From contig NZ_CP020083.1 in assembly GCF_003431825.1 (NCBI RefSeq), positions 1,237,001 through 1,301,000 of the forward strand: a DNA stretch of 64,000 nt. The letters run 5' to 3'. A program made the position numbers and the translations under genes. The notes beneath the pieces are model-generated. The model saw only the letters and a list, made by a program, of their open reading frames with translations. It was not told where the DNA came from and made no database searches. Below are positions 24,571-33,369 of the stretch, piece by piece (within the stretch, counting starts at the first letter, position 1; every line of letters begins with the position of its first letter). Origin of the DNA: Blastomonas fulva. GTDB lineage: Bacteria > Pseudomonadota > Alphaproteobacteria > Sphingomonadales > Sphingomonadaceae.

Positions 24571-25217
24571 GAGCACCTTGTTTCCTGCTGCTGGGGCGTC
24601 ACGGTCCCCATGAATTCCGGCATTGTCGAATGCCCGACGGCACTGATGCCCTTGCTCCCTAGCACCGAAGGGACCGTCAGCGCGATGATCTTGAGATCGA
24701 GCCAGATCGACTGATTCTGGACATACCAGCAATCCAGCGCGAATTTCTCTTCCCATGTCAGGCTGTTCCGACCCTTGATCTGCGCCCATCCGGTCAGGCC
24801 CGGACGTACGTTATAGCGCTGCATCTGTTCGGGCGTGTGCCGCTCGAGATAGCGCATCAGCAGCGGGCGTGGCCCCACGAGGCTCATGTCGCCGCGCAGG
24901 ATGTTCCAAAGTTCGGGCAGCTCGTCGAGGCTGCTGGCCCGCAAGAACCGACCGAGGCGGCCCAGCCGCTCGTCGTCGGGCAGCAGGTCGCCTGCAGCAT
25001 CGCGCGCATCGGACATGGTGCGGAACTTGAGCATGAGAAACGGCTGCCCGTTTAGGCCAGGCCGGGTCTGCCGGAAAAGAACCGGAGACCCGAGCTTCCA
25101 TCGCACCGCGATGCTCACCGCCGCCATGACCGGCGAGACAAGCAGAAGTGCCGTCGACGCAATCACGATATCGATGAGACGCTTGGCGATGCGGAAACCA
25201 AAAGCTGCGCGTCGCAT
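24567..25217 (-). CDS. Initiating phosphoglycosyl transferase (PglC/WcaJ C-terminal type)
   Basis: 216 aa, the minimal single-helix form. Family motifs in order: AKRLIDIVIAS with the re-entrant membrane helix, LKFRTMSDARD, SSLDELPELWNILRGD containing the catalytic Asp-Glu dyad, MSLVGPRPLL and RPGLTGWAQIKGRN. It transfers a sugar-1-phosphate from a UDP-sugar to undecaprenyl phosphate at the inner membrane, starting each repeat unit. The two UDP-GlcNAc dehydratases in this locus suggest a UDP-diacetyl- or amino-deoxy-sugar donor, as for PglC, but donor choice cannot be read directly. GTGA-coupled to the ATP-grasp gene. Confidence 0.92.
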   Translation of the reverse strand: MRRAAFGFRIAKRLIDIVIASTALLLVSPVMAAVSIAVRWKLGSPVLFRQTRPGLNGQPFLMLKFRTMSDARDAAGDLLPDDERLGRLGRFLRASSLDELPELWNILRGDMSLVGPRPLLMRYLERHTPEQMQRYNVRPGLTGWAQIKGRNSLTWEEKFALDCWYVQNQSIWLDLKIIALTVPSVLGSKGISAVGHSTMPEFMGTVTPQQQETRCS

Positions 25218-25231
25218 GTCAGGCTCCAGTT

Positions 25232-26431
25232 CTAGCCATTGGACGGAACAATGCTGGCCGATCGGAAAAAGGCTTCGTAACTCGAAGACCTGCCGCTAGG
25301 AGAGCCGTTAACATCGAACCAGAAATACCGGCATCCGCCAGCCGGGATGTCCACCACGCGCGTCGCCTTGAGGTTCTGGAACGTCACCCGCGTCCTGAAC
25401 GCCTTGGCGGTGTCAGCTTCGGCGCATTCCAGCGCGATGTGCAGGGCACTTTCTTGGACCTCGCCATCAGCGGCTAGCTCTGCAGAAACGCGATACTTGC
25501 CAGGTGCCAGCTCGACCAGACGGCGCGCAAAAATGGCTTCGACCTGGCCGGACAGCGTGGCTTCAAGCTCGCCAGTTTCGGGATTGATCCAGGCGGAGTG
25601 CGTTCCTTCCGACGCCAGCTGCCAGCCCATCGGCGGCCAGGTCGAGAATTGCGCAAAGCGGCGGTCATCGCCCTTGCGACGACCGTTTGCGATCTCGGGC
25701 TCCAGCACCTCGCGATAGAGGCGGAAGGCGCCCGCGAAGTTTCCGGTCTGCACCAGGTTTCGCAACAGCCGCTCGTCGATGAGCGTAGGCACCGGATGAC
25801 GATCCTTGTGTTCGGCAACCCGTAGCAGCAGCGCATTGTCGAGCGGGCTGTCCGCCTCGCTAATGCTCAGCCAGAACTGCTCTTCCCAAGGCGGCTGCCG
25901 GACCAGCAGCTTGCGCATCGGCGAGACCATCTCTTTCTGCTTCATGCCCTGGATCAGCGCCGCCATCAGGAAGCTCCGGCTGTCGCCGCTCGTGCGCAGG
26001 GCATAATCGAGATGCTTGAGTACCTCTTCCAGATTGTTCTGCCGACCGTAATCCTCTACCAGCCAGAGGCTCGTGAGCGCATCTCTGCGCGAAATTTTCG
26101 ACGCGAGCTGCATAGTCTTGCGGGCCGATGCGGCGCCGGCCTTTTCCACTTGCAGCAGGCCGAGCATGCGAACAGTTTCGGCATTGGTGGGCTCGATTGC
26201 GAAGGCGCGCATCGAAAGCGACCGGATTTCGGGATCGAGCTTCTTGGGAAGCAGATTCTTGTTTCGGGCGGTCTGCCTGCGCAGCAGGGTCTCTGCCGCT
26301 GCCGCGCTCCTATAGCCGCTGCCGAACCAGGTCCCTTCGCCAAACGGTAGGGAGGCCCCGATCGCAGACACGGCGGACAGCCAGAACAGCGGAAGGCCGA
26401 GGAGCACGCACAAAAGGTACCGGATGTTCAT
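25232..26431 (-). CDS. Exported TPR-like protein of the polysaccharide locus, function unknown
   Basis: 399 aa. The N-terminus MNIRYLLCVLLGLPLFWLSA is a signal peptide or anchor, so the bulk is periplasmic. Residues ~40-230 are helical with TPR-like pairs (AIEPTNAETVRMLGLLQVEK, EEVLKHLDYALRTSGD, DERLLRNLVQTGNFAGAFRLY). The last third is beta-rich (LELAPGKYRVSAELAADGE-like segment; CRYFWFDVNGS) and resembles a carbohydrate-binding beta-sandwich. It lies 15 bp upstream of the sugar transferase and 16 bp after the Wzc-like kinase, so it is probably part of the export machinery, comparable to TPR scaffold proteins in other EPS systems. No catalytic motif is seen. Confidence 0.6.
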   Translation of the reverse strand: MNIRYLLCVLLGLPLFWLSAVSAIGASLPFGEGTWFGSGYRSAAAAETLLRRQTARNKNLLPKKLDPEIRSLSMRAFAIEPTNAETVRMLGLLQVEKAGAASARKTMQLASKISRRDALTSLWLVEDYGRQNNLEEVLKHLDYALRTSGDSRSFLMAALIQGMKQKEMVSPMRKLLVRQPPWEEQFWLSISEADSPLDNALLLRVAEHKDRHPVPTLIDERLLRNLVQTGNFAGAFRLYREVLEPEIANGRRKGDDRRFAQFSTWPPMGWQLASEGTHSAWINPETGELEATLSGQVEAIFARRLVELAPGKYRVSAELAADGEVQESALHIALECAEADTAKAFRTRVTFQNLKATRVVDIPAGGCRYFWFDVNGSPSGRSSSYEAFFRSASIVPSNG

Positions 26432-26447
26432 GGACCACGGCTACCGA

Positions 26448-28661
26448 TCAGTCGCGCCGGTCCAGCAGTGCATCTTCGTCCCCATCCTTCGAACCATAGC
26501 CATAGCCGTAGCCATAACCATAGCCATAGGGCGAGCTGGCCTTGTCGAGCTTGGTCAGGATGACGCCGAAGATATGCGCATCGGTCAACCGTAGGCGCTC
26601 GATCGAGTTCTGCACGCCGCGGATACCTGCGCCACCGCTTTCGATGGTGAACATCACACCCTCGACCACCGAGGCCAGCAGCGGTGCGTCCGACAGGCCC
26701 AGCACCGGCGCGGAGTCGACTAGCACATAGTCGAACATCTCGGTAGTGCGCTCGATCAGGATCCGGAACCGGTCGTTGCTGAACAGTTCGGCTGCGTTGG
26801 GCGGCTTGGGCCCTGCGGTCATCATCTTGAGGCTATTCTCGGGAACGTCGACGATCAACTTCTCGACGTCATCCTGGCCCGACAGGAAGTTGCTCAACCC
26901 CGCGTTGTTGGGCAGGTCGACGAACCCATGCTGGGACGGGTTTCTTAAGTCCCCGTCGATCAGCAGAACCCTGGCGCCCGTCCGGGCCAGCGTTTCGGCG
27001 ATGGCAAACGCCGAAGTCGACTTGCCCTCGTTCGGACGCGAACTGGTCAGCATCATCGACTTTGGAATGCCGTGATCGGTCAGGAAGGACAGATTCGTCC
27101 TGACCGACAGATACGCCTCGGATGCCACGGACTTGCGATCGCGCAGCGAAGCGATAATGTCTTCATTGTCCATGCGCGGGATGGAGCCGAGCACCGGCAG
27201 ACCGAGCAAGCGGGTTGCGGTCGCCGCATCCTTGATCGTCTGGTCTGCCTGCACCTTGATGACCACCGAGATGACGGCAACACCAATGCCGGCGATCAGC
27301 GCTACGAACATGTTGAACAGCAGCGACGGGCTGGACGGACGATCGGGAATCTTGGCAGGATCGACGATGGAGATGTTGTTGCTGCCGACGCCGACGACGC
27401 CGATTTCCTTGTAGCGCTGCAGCAGGCCGTCATACAGTTGACGGTTGGTATCCACCTCGCGCTGGAAGATGTTGTACTGGATGGAGTCGCGGCGCTGACC
27501 GATATATTCCTGGGTCAGCTTGTCGACCCGTGCGCGCAGTTCGCTCTCGCGCTGTACGGCCTGACGGAATGCGGCATTGGCACCACCGGCGATGCGACCT
27601 TCCTCGCGCGCAATGCTGGCATCAAGATTCTGCAGCTGAGATGCCAGCGCCTGAACCTGGGGATAGCCCGATTCGAACTGAGTGGTTAGGCGGGCGTAGT
27701 CCGCGGACACTTCGGCACGCTTCTGACGCAGCGCATTGATCACAGGACTGGCCAGCGAATCCTTGCTCACCGCAGCCGCGCGTTTGACCGCGCTCTCGGC
27801 AGCGATGCGATCGGCCGTAGCCGCCGCGAGCGCTTCATTCAGCGCCTGAAGGTCCGCCGTGACGAGAGTCTGGCCGGTTTCGGTGCGGCCATCGTCTGTC
27901 TGCTGCGAGCTGAGCGTCACGATGCGCTTGTTCGAAGCATAAGTGACAAGGTCTCGCTCCGAATCCTCGAGCTTCATTCGCAGTTCGCGCAGCCGAGCCT
28001 CGAGGAAATTCCGAGCGTCCGCCGTCGAGGCAAATCGCCGATCGAGATTCCCCTGGATGAACTGGTTGACCCAAGCATTGGAAACCTTTGCCGAAAATAC
28101 CGGATCGGGGCTGGTAAAGCGGATATCGACAAGGCGCGATCCGCGCACCGGATCGATCTTCACGCGGCTGAGCAGCACATCGATGGTTGCCTGGGCAACG
28201 CGCTCGCGCTGGCTCGACCGCGGACCCTTCGCCGCCGCGTCGCCGGCCGCGGTCACGCCGTCGCGATCGATGCCGAAGCGCTCGAGGAAGTCGACGTCAT
28301 TGGCAAGACCCAGCTGGCGCGACACACGCTCTGCCAGGGTCCGTGCTTCCAGCAGCGAATACTGGGTCTGATAGAATTCGAGATCCTGACCGACCTCTTC
28401 AGGCCGCAGACCTTCGACATTGGTGACATTCTCGTCCTTGCGGCTGATCTCGATGCGCGACGAAGCCGTATATTGCGGCGTCGCCAGCAGCGTCACCACG
28501 ATCGAGATGAGCAGCGCGGCACCGATGATGCTCGCTACCAGTATCCGGTGGCCGAGGAAAACTTGCCAGTACTTGACCAAAAGCGGGCTTTCGGCTGTCT
28601 CCGAAGCAGTAGGACCCGGACTATAGGCCAATTGAGCCCCGGCGTCAGTCGAAGTATTCAT
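26448..28661 (-). CDS. Polysaccharide copolymerase / BY-type tyrosine autokinase (Wzc/ExoP family)
   Basis: 737 aa; the ATG at 28661 is preferred to an upstream TTG. Residues ~25-70 start the Wzz domain with the first membrane helix (ILVASIIGAALLISIVVTLL). A long coiled-coil periplasmic region follows, with the second helix near LLFNMFVALIAGIGVAV. The cytoplasmic kinase has Walker A at ~540 (SSRPNEGKSTSA), Walker A' (VLLIDGDLRNPS) and Walker B (DYVLVDSAPVLG). The C-terminus is a tyrosine cluster of six Tyr-Gly pairs before SKDGDEDALLDRRD. With the Wza-like gene just upstream, it controls chain length and export through phosphorylation cycles. Confidence 0.95.
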   Translation of the reverse strand: MNTSTDAGAQLAYSPGPTASETAESPLLVKYWQVFLGHRILVASIIGAALLISIVVTLLATPQYTASSRIEISRKDENVTNVEGLRPEEVGQDLEFYQTQYSLLEARTLAERVSRQLGLANDVDFLERFGIDRDGVTAAGDAAAKGPRSSQRERVAQATIDVLLSRVKIDPVRGSRLVDIRFTSPDPVFSAKVSNAWVNQFIQGNLDRRFASTADARNFLEARLRELRMKLEDSERDLVTYASNKRIVTLSSQQTDDGRTETGQTLVTADLQALNEALAAATADRIAAESAVKRAAAVSKDSLASPVINALRQKRAEVSADYARLTTQFESGYPQVQALASQLQNLDASIAREEGRIAGGANAAFRQAVQRESELRARVDKLTQEYIGQRRDSIQYNIFQREVDTNRQLYDGLLQRYKEIGVVGVGSNNISIVDPAKIPDRPSSPSLLFNMFVALIAGIGVAVISVVIKVQADQTIKDAATATRLLGLPVLGSIPRMDNEDIIASLRDRKSVASEAYLSVRTNLSFLTDHGIPKSMMLTSSRPNEGKSTSAFAIAETLARTGARVLLIDGDLRNPSQHGFVDLPNNAGLSNFLSGQDDVEKLIVDVPENSLKMMTAGPKPPNAAELFSNDRFRILIERTTEMFDYVLVDSAPVLGLSDAPLLASVVEGVMFTIESGGAGIRGVQNSIERLRLTDAHIFGVILTKLDKASSPYGYGYGYGYGYGSKDGDEDALLDRRD
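26493..26528 (-). repeat. Hexanucleotide repeat encoding (Tyr-Gly)6 of the Wzc-like tail
   Basis: Six tandem near-identical 6-bp units (TAY GGY on the coding strand) specify YGYGYGYGYGYG, the putative autophosphorylation cluster. Gain or loss of a unit by slippage would keep the frame while changing tyrosine number. Confidence 0.9.
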
Positions 28662-28683
28662 ACCAAAAGCTTCCAATTACAGA

Positions 28684-29406
28684 TTATTGCTGAGCAATAA
28701 GAATAAGCGGCGTGGTCAGCAATGGCACCAGTCCTAGAAAGTCGCGGAACAGCTGACGCGCCTTAGAATCACCGACAGTAATCACATCGTTAGAATAGAT
28801 TTCGGGATCGTCATACATGCCGCGCCGAATCGCCTGGATGTTGTAGAGACCGGCATAGCGCTTGCCGTTGACTTCCCGGAACACTACCACATCCGACAGA
28901 TTGGCATTCTCGCTCAGCCCGCCTGCGGTGGCAATGGCCCGCACCAGCGTCATCTTGCCGCCGATCGGATAGAGGCCCGGCCTCTTCACCTCGCCCTCGA
29001 GCGTCACCACCTGGCTGACTGCTTCGCGCATGTTGACAGTGACCTGCGGATCACGGATGTAGCGACCACGCAGACGATTGGCGATTTCCTGCGCGACTTC
29101 GGTGGTGGTGAGACCTGCCGCCTCGATCACGCCGGCCAGCGGAAAGGACAGACGTCCGCTGCCGTCGGCCTGAACTTCGCGCTTCAGATCTTCGACGCCA
29201 TAGACTTCGATATCCAGCTTGTCATAGGCACCGATGACCGACGGGCGGTTCACGTTGAACGTATCCTCGCGGCCGGGCTGCGGAAGCCCCTCGGTCGACA
29301 CGACGTTCAGAGACGAATTGCCTTCGCCTACACGAGGGGTCGCGCAGCCTGAAAGACCCAGAACAGCCAGGCCCAAAATGATTAAAATTCGTGCCATCGT
29401 TCCCAT
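28684..29406 (-). CDS. Polysaccharide export lipoprotein, Wza/ExoF-like
   Basis: 240 aa. The ATG at 29406 has ggag five bases upstream; the open frame extends to 29574 but without signal character. MARILIILGLAVLGLSGCAT is a lipoprotein signal with Cys in the LSGC lipobox. The Poly_export domain follows (GAYDKLDIEVYGVEDLKREV, DGSGRLSFPLAGVIEAAG, RYIRDPQVTVNM), then an SLBB domain (VTLEGEVKRPGLYPIGGKMT). It forms the outer-membrane channel for the polysaccharide and works with the adjacent Wzc-like kinase. It is shorter than Wza and lacks a long C-terminal helix, as in many alphaproteobacterial versions. Confidence 0.92.
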   Translation of the reverse strand: MGTMARILIILGLAVLGLSGCATPRVGEGNSSLNVVSTEGLPQPGREDTFNVNRPSVIGAYDKLDIEVYGVEDLKREVQADGSGRLSFPLAGVIEAAGLTTTEVAQEIANRLRGRYIRDPQVTVNMREAVSQVVTLEGEVKRPGLYPIGGKMTLVRAIATAGGLSENANLSDVVVFREVNGKRYAGLYNIQAIRRGMYDDPEIYSNDVITVGDSKARQLFRDFLGLVPLLTTPLILIAQQ

Positions 29407-29616
29407 TCTTCTCCGGTCGCGCTGCGTTAGCCATAGCGCTTGCAAATGACAAGCCCCGTCCCGGAGGCTACTGCACCAGCCGGCGCCCGAATTCAATCGG
29501 CTAGCGATGGATGGAGCCCCGGAAAAGAACGCGCATGCGAGGCTTCCCGCCGCCAGGCCTGCCCGCCTTGCCAAGCGCCGCGAGGGGCATTGGGTCGCGC
29601 TGATGACCGGCGGATT

Positions 29617-31107
29617 TCAGCCCCTCACGCGCTCTAGAGCCCGGCCCGGCGGACCATGGGGCCTGCCCGCCTCCGCGCTCAGCACCGCGCAACAATAGGC
29701 GAAAAGGACCATCACCGAAGGCACGCGCAGTGGATAGTCCGCCAGGCTGGCGACCCCGATGATCAGCACGATCGACAACGCCACCAGCTCTTCCGCAGGC
29801 CGTCCATGGCCAGCCCGAAGGCTCGCCAGAATCGACTTTCCGAGCGAGAAAAGCCAGGCACCCGCGGCCACCAGCAGAATCATCACCGGCAGGCCACCCT
29901 CGATCAGCGCCTGCGCCCAGTCGTTATGGGCCTGGTTCAGGTAGAACTCGCTCAGGAGATCATCAGGTTCGAACTGGCGGTACACGTGCTCGAAGGAACC
30001 GAAGCCCGCGCCGACAGGAAAGAAATGTTCGATCATCTGCCCGAGCACCGGCAGGACGCGGGTTCTTATACCGCCCTGCGGGTCATCGCCAAGCAATCGG
30101 TCGAGCGCGATGGCCCGCTCGAAATAGATCGCCAGCGCAACCGTGACGGGAAGAGCCGACCCGACGACAATCGGAGCCCCGAAGCGCCAGCCGGTGCGGT
30201 CCGCCTTCTCCACGCGCTTGCCGGCATTCCTGCTAGCGATGCGGAAGATCGCGATCGCCGCGACCAGCGCCAGCGCACCGGCCATCAGACCGGCGCGAGA
30301 ACCGGTCAGCAGCAGCAGCGGCACGATGACCATGGCGAGGCCCAGAATGATGGTAAGACCGATGCCCTCCAATTCTGGGCCGGACTGACGCCGACTTCTG
30401 ACGAGAATGAACAGCGTTGCAACGGGCAGCAGAAAGGCCAAGACCACCGCTTGATGGTTGCGGTTCGCAAACAGGCCGACAGGCGAGCCGCTGTTGGTGA
30501 TCCGGTAGAAATAGAGCGGCCCCTTGTCGGGTCCTGCAATCTGCAACAGCCCGAGCAGCCCGCTCATCGCAATCAGCGCGGCGAACACGTACCACAGGCG
30601 CCGGCGGTCAGTATCGCTTTGGATGCTGTACAGCAGCAGCATCGTCATCGGCACGATCAGCGACATCAGGCTGTTGAGCGTCTTGGCCGGAGACATCGAT
30701 ATCGGCCGCCACCCCGACTGCATGCCGATCGCGCTTTCGATGTCCACCGTGATCTGGTGCCCGGGAAGCGATCGCCACAGCTCGGGAGGGAGCGGAATGA
30801 GCTGGATCGCCATCCAGCCGCCCAGACTGGCCAGCATGACCAACGGCCATTTGACGCTCCGCAGATCCTGGACCTTGCAGATGGCGCAGGCATAAAGCAG
30901 GAACAGCACCGAAATGGGGCGCAGCAGCACGAGCGATTGAAGGTCGGCGCGTGCGCCGCCGCCCATAACAAAGACCAGCACGATGAAAAGGATGCTGGCC
31001 CATAAGCGCGTCGATGGCACGGACCATGCCCCCAGTGCGCCGGGCTTTCGCGCGCTGGGCTTTGCCAGCTTAGTCGATTTGCGAAGGAGCGTGTTCAAGA
31101 ATCTCAC
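29617..31107 (-). CDS. O-antigen ligase / polymerase-like membrane protein (Wzy_C family)
   Basis: 496 aa, GTG start. About ten to twelve membrane helices with a conserved periplasmic loop: VGAGFGSFEHVYRQFEP and NQAHNDWAQALIEGGLPV, the His-containing signature of the Wzy_C/WaaL superfamily. Such proteins either polymerise EPS repeat units or ligate glycans to an acceptor. Directly upstream of the Wza- and Wzc-like genes in the same direction, it may be the first gene of the export operon. With a second Wzy candidate at 12181-13380, one may be the polymerase and the other a ligase; sequence alone does not decide. Confidence 0.85.
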   Translation of the reverse strand: MRFLNTLLRKSTKLAKPSARKPGALGAWSVPSTRLWASILFIVLVFVMGGGARADLQSLVLLRPISVLFLLYACAICKVQDLRSVKWPLVMLASLGGWMAIQLIPLPPELWRSLPGHQITVDIESAIGMQSGWRPISMSPAKTLNSLMSLIVPMTMLLLYSIQSDTDRRRLWYVFAALIAMSGLLGLLQIAGPDKGPLYFYRITNSGSPVGLFANRNHQAVVLAFLLPVATLFILVRSRRQSGPELEGIGLTIILGLAMVIVPLLLLTGSRAGLMAGALALVAAIAIFRIASRNAGKRVEKADRTGWRFGAPIVVGSALPVTVALAIYFERAIALDRLLGDDPQGGIRTRVLPVLGQMIEHFFPVGAGFGSFEHVYRQFEPDDLLSEFYLNQAHNDWAQALIEGGLPVMILLVAAGAWLFSLGKSILASLRAGHGRPAEELVALSIVLIIGVASLADYPLRVPSVMVLFAYCCAVLSAEAGRPHGPPGRALERVRG

Positions 31108-31440
31108 CTTATCGGGACCGGCAAACGCGTTCCGGGGTAGGAGAACGGGAACCGCCTCACCGGATCGTTATCCGGCTTAGCGATATCTGCGAGGCATGAT
31201 CATCTCCCACGCAAATAAACCAAGCGAAAAGGCCCAGCACGCTCCCGACATCATCACTCCGTTCCCGGGGCCATGGTCAGCGGAAGTGCTTCACCACGAA
31301 TGAACGATGTTTTCAACCCAGCGAATCACGATTCGGGCGGGATCGCCCCAAAGCGGATGAGGTGGATGGCTCCCGCTCACGGCATCTTGGTGCCAATATG
31401 GGTTGCTGTCATGCAAACCCGAGCAAAGGAGCCACCCGTC

Positions 31441-32478
31441 ATGGAGATTAGCACAATCGGCCTCGATCTGGCCAAGAATGTTTTTCAGGTTCACGGCGTG
31501 AGCGCCACCGGTGAGGTGGTGCTCCGCAAGACACTGCGGCGAGCGCAGGTCTTGCCGTTCTTCGCAAAGCTACCGCCGTGCCTGGTGGGCGCCGAGGCCT
31601 GCGGGACGTCGCATCACTGGGCGCGCGAGCTGACGAAGCTCGGGCACGAAGTTCGGCTGATGCCGGCGTCTTACGTGAAGCCTTACGTGAAGCGCGGCAA
31701 GAACGACGCTGCCGATGCCGAGGCGATCTGCGAAGCGGTGACGCGCCAGACGATGCGGTTCGTGCCGATCAAATCGCGCGAGCAGCAGGCCGCGCTGTCG
31801 ATCCACCGTGCGCGCAGCCTGCTGATCAAGCAGCGCACGCAGCTGGTCAACATGATGCGCTGCGTGCTTGCCGAGCTCGGCATTGCGATCCCGGTCGGCG
31901 TTGAAAAGGCGTTGCAGATGGCGCGAAAGATCGTCGATGGTGAGGCCGAGCTAGATCTGCCGGACGAAGCGGCGAACGTCGTCGGTGTGCTAGCCGGGCA
32001 GGTGCTCCAACTGCACACACAGTTGCGCAAGCTCGATCTTCGTCTTGCTGCTCTGCAGCGCAGTGACGAACGGGCCCGGCGCCTTGCAACGATCCCTGGC
32101 ATCGGACCCGTTGGCGCTACTGCGCTCGCCGCATCGGTAGGCGACGCCGCACAGTTCAAGTCGGGACGACAGTTCGCAGCCTGGCTGGGGCTGACACCGC
32201 GCCAGCGATCGAGCGGTGGCAAGGAACGCCTCGGGCGGATCACCAAGATGGGCGACAACTATCTGCGCCAGCTGCTCGTTGTCGGTGCAACCGCATTGAT
32301 CCGATCTGCCAGGAGCAAGCCCGAGACGGTCGATCCGCGCTTTGTTGCTCTACTCGCCAGAAAGCCCGCGCGCGTCGCCTCGGTTGCCATCGCCAACAAG
32401 ATGGCGCGGATCGCATGGGCGATCATGGCGCGGGGCGGAGTCTTCGAGCGCGGTCATGCGCCGATACTGGCTGCATGA
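31441..32478 (+). CDS. IS110-family transposase (DEDD recombinase), copy 2
   Basis: 345 aa. The ATG at 31441 starts MEISTIGLDLAKNVFQVHG and is preceded by aaaggag. DEDD region: GLDLAK and GKNDAADAEAICEAVTRQ; C-domain: RRLATIPGIGPVGATALA and SGRQFAAWLGLTPRQRSSGG. A central insertion (VGVEKALQMARKIVDGEAEL) separates this copy from copy 1, so they are different elements of the same subgroup. The frame is intact and may be active. Confidence 0.95.
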   Translation: MEISTIGLDLAKNVFQVHGVSATGEVVLRKTLRRAQVLPFFAKLPPCLVGAEACGTSHHWARELTKLGHEVRLMPASYVKPYVKRGKNDAADAEAICEAVTRQTMRFVPIKSREQQAALSIHRARSLLIKQRTQLVNMMRCVLAELGIAIPVGVEKALQMARKIVDGEAELDLPDEAANVVGVLAGQVLQLHTQLRKLDLRLAALQRSDERARRLATIPGIGPVGATALAASVGDAAQFKSGRQFAAWLGLTPRQRSSGGKERLGRITKMGDNYLRQLLVVGATALIRSARSKPETVDPRFVALLARKPARVASVAIANKMARIAWAIMARGGVFERGHAPILAA

Positions 32479-32727
32479 GAGATCAAGAGCTTAGCTGAGG
32501 AGATCAGCTTCACGACGTTGTGAGAGCAAAGCGATGTGATGGAACGAACCGGTCGGACCGGGAACAAGGACAACCCAACGAATGGCGAAGGCGTTACAGC
32601 CTGCAAAGCCGATCGGGACCATGTTCGCGGACCCCATCAGGGCCAGCAGTCCATGCCGACTGCATCAACAGGCCGGACAGACGACTGCACCCGACCCATC
32701 ACCTGATCATCACTTTATGCTTGCAAC
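32479..32727 (+). ncRNA. Candidate bridge RNA region of IS110-family copy 2
   Basis: Non-coding tail between the transposase stop and the right subterminal repeat. It shares with copy 1 an aaccggtc-gaccggg segment (from about 32544) and the block at 32627-32692 (catcagggccagcag, then aacaggccg and tgcacccgacc), with substitutions between them. Position and conservation match the bridge RNA locus of IS1111-type elements. Guide loops were not resolved. Confidence 0.5.
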
Positions 32728-32742
32728 GCGGGAGCCATCCAC

Positions 32743-33075
32743 AGACGGCCATTCCTTGGAAACTTGCAATGCCCCTCCGTATCGCTGCGCTGCAAGGTGG
32801 CCGCATCCGGCTCCGAGCGACCTAGCAGGAAGCGCCGGCGTCCAGGATCGGCGACGCAGCGCTAGCCAGAAACCGGCCCTGAAGCCGTCCCGCATACCGG
32901 ACATGGCCGAAACACGGACGCATGGGCCGCTCGCCCATTAGGCCGGACATCACACATCATCTTGTGATCTTGTGCTGCGCTACAAAACCGATCTAAAGGC
33001 CGCGCCACGCGGTTCCGTCGATGATGGGTGGAGTCTTGGGCTGTCCGGTAGAGTTGCCGGCCATCCGCGTTCCCT
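32743..33075. other. Gene-free junction between IS copy 2 and the duplicated glmS 5' end
   Basis: 333 bp without a supportable gene. From about 32980 (caaaaccgatctaaaggc) it resembles the region upstream of the intact glmS (caaaccggtctaaaggc at ~34752), so the duplication includes some upstream DNA, more diverged than the coding part. Confidence 0.5.
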
Positions 33076-33369
33076 ACGTGTGGTATCGTTGGAATCCTCG
33101 CCCGGCGCGATGTTGTGGGCGATCTGGTCGATGGCCTGAAGCGGATGGAATACCGCGGATATGACTCCGCGGGGGTCTGCACGGTTCACGACGGCCAGCT
33201 GGTGCGTCGGCGCGCGCAGGGCAAGTTGCGCAATCTGGTCGATGTGCTGGCGAAGGATACCGCGCCCGGCCATGTCGGCATCGCGCACACCCGCTGGGCG
33301 ACGCACGGCGCGCCGACGACATCGAACGCGCACCCACATGCCACGGACGAAGTGGCGCTGGTGCACAAT
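33076..33369 (+). repeat. Duplicated 5' end of glmS (direct repeat of 34869-35162)
   Basis: About 290 bp aligned to the start of intact glmS with roughly ten substitutions (about 96-97% identity), mostly synonymous. The glmS start codon ATG is ACG here, so the copy cannot start at the normal site. Both copies point the same way, about 1.8 kb apart. Confidence 0.92.

Larger units (their letters stand above)
31362..32742 (+). mobile_element. IS110-family (IS1111-type) insertion sequence, copy 2
   Basis: About 1.38 kb bounded by perfectly matching 15-bp subterminal inverted repeats: gtggatggctcccgc at 31362-31376 and gcgggagccatccac at 32728-32742. They align with those of copy 1, again with a short leader and a ~250-bp non-coding tail. 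It inserted between the O-antigen ligase-like gene and the duplicated glmS segment, at one edge of the rearranged region. Exact outer ends are not determined. Confidence 0.8.

Noticed and set aside
24571..24789. Longer N-terminus for the ATP-grasp protein
   Set aside because: The extra codons lie over the sugar transferase gene in another frame and lack family similarity; the GTGA-coupled start fits the domain boundary.
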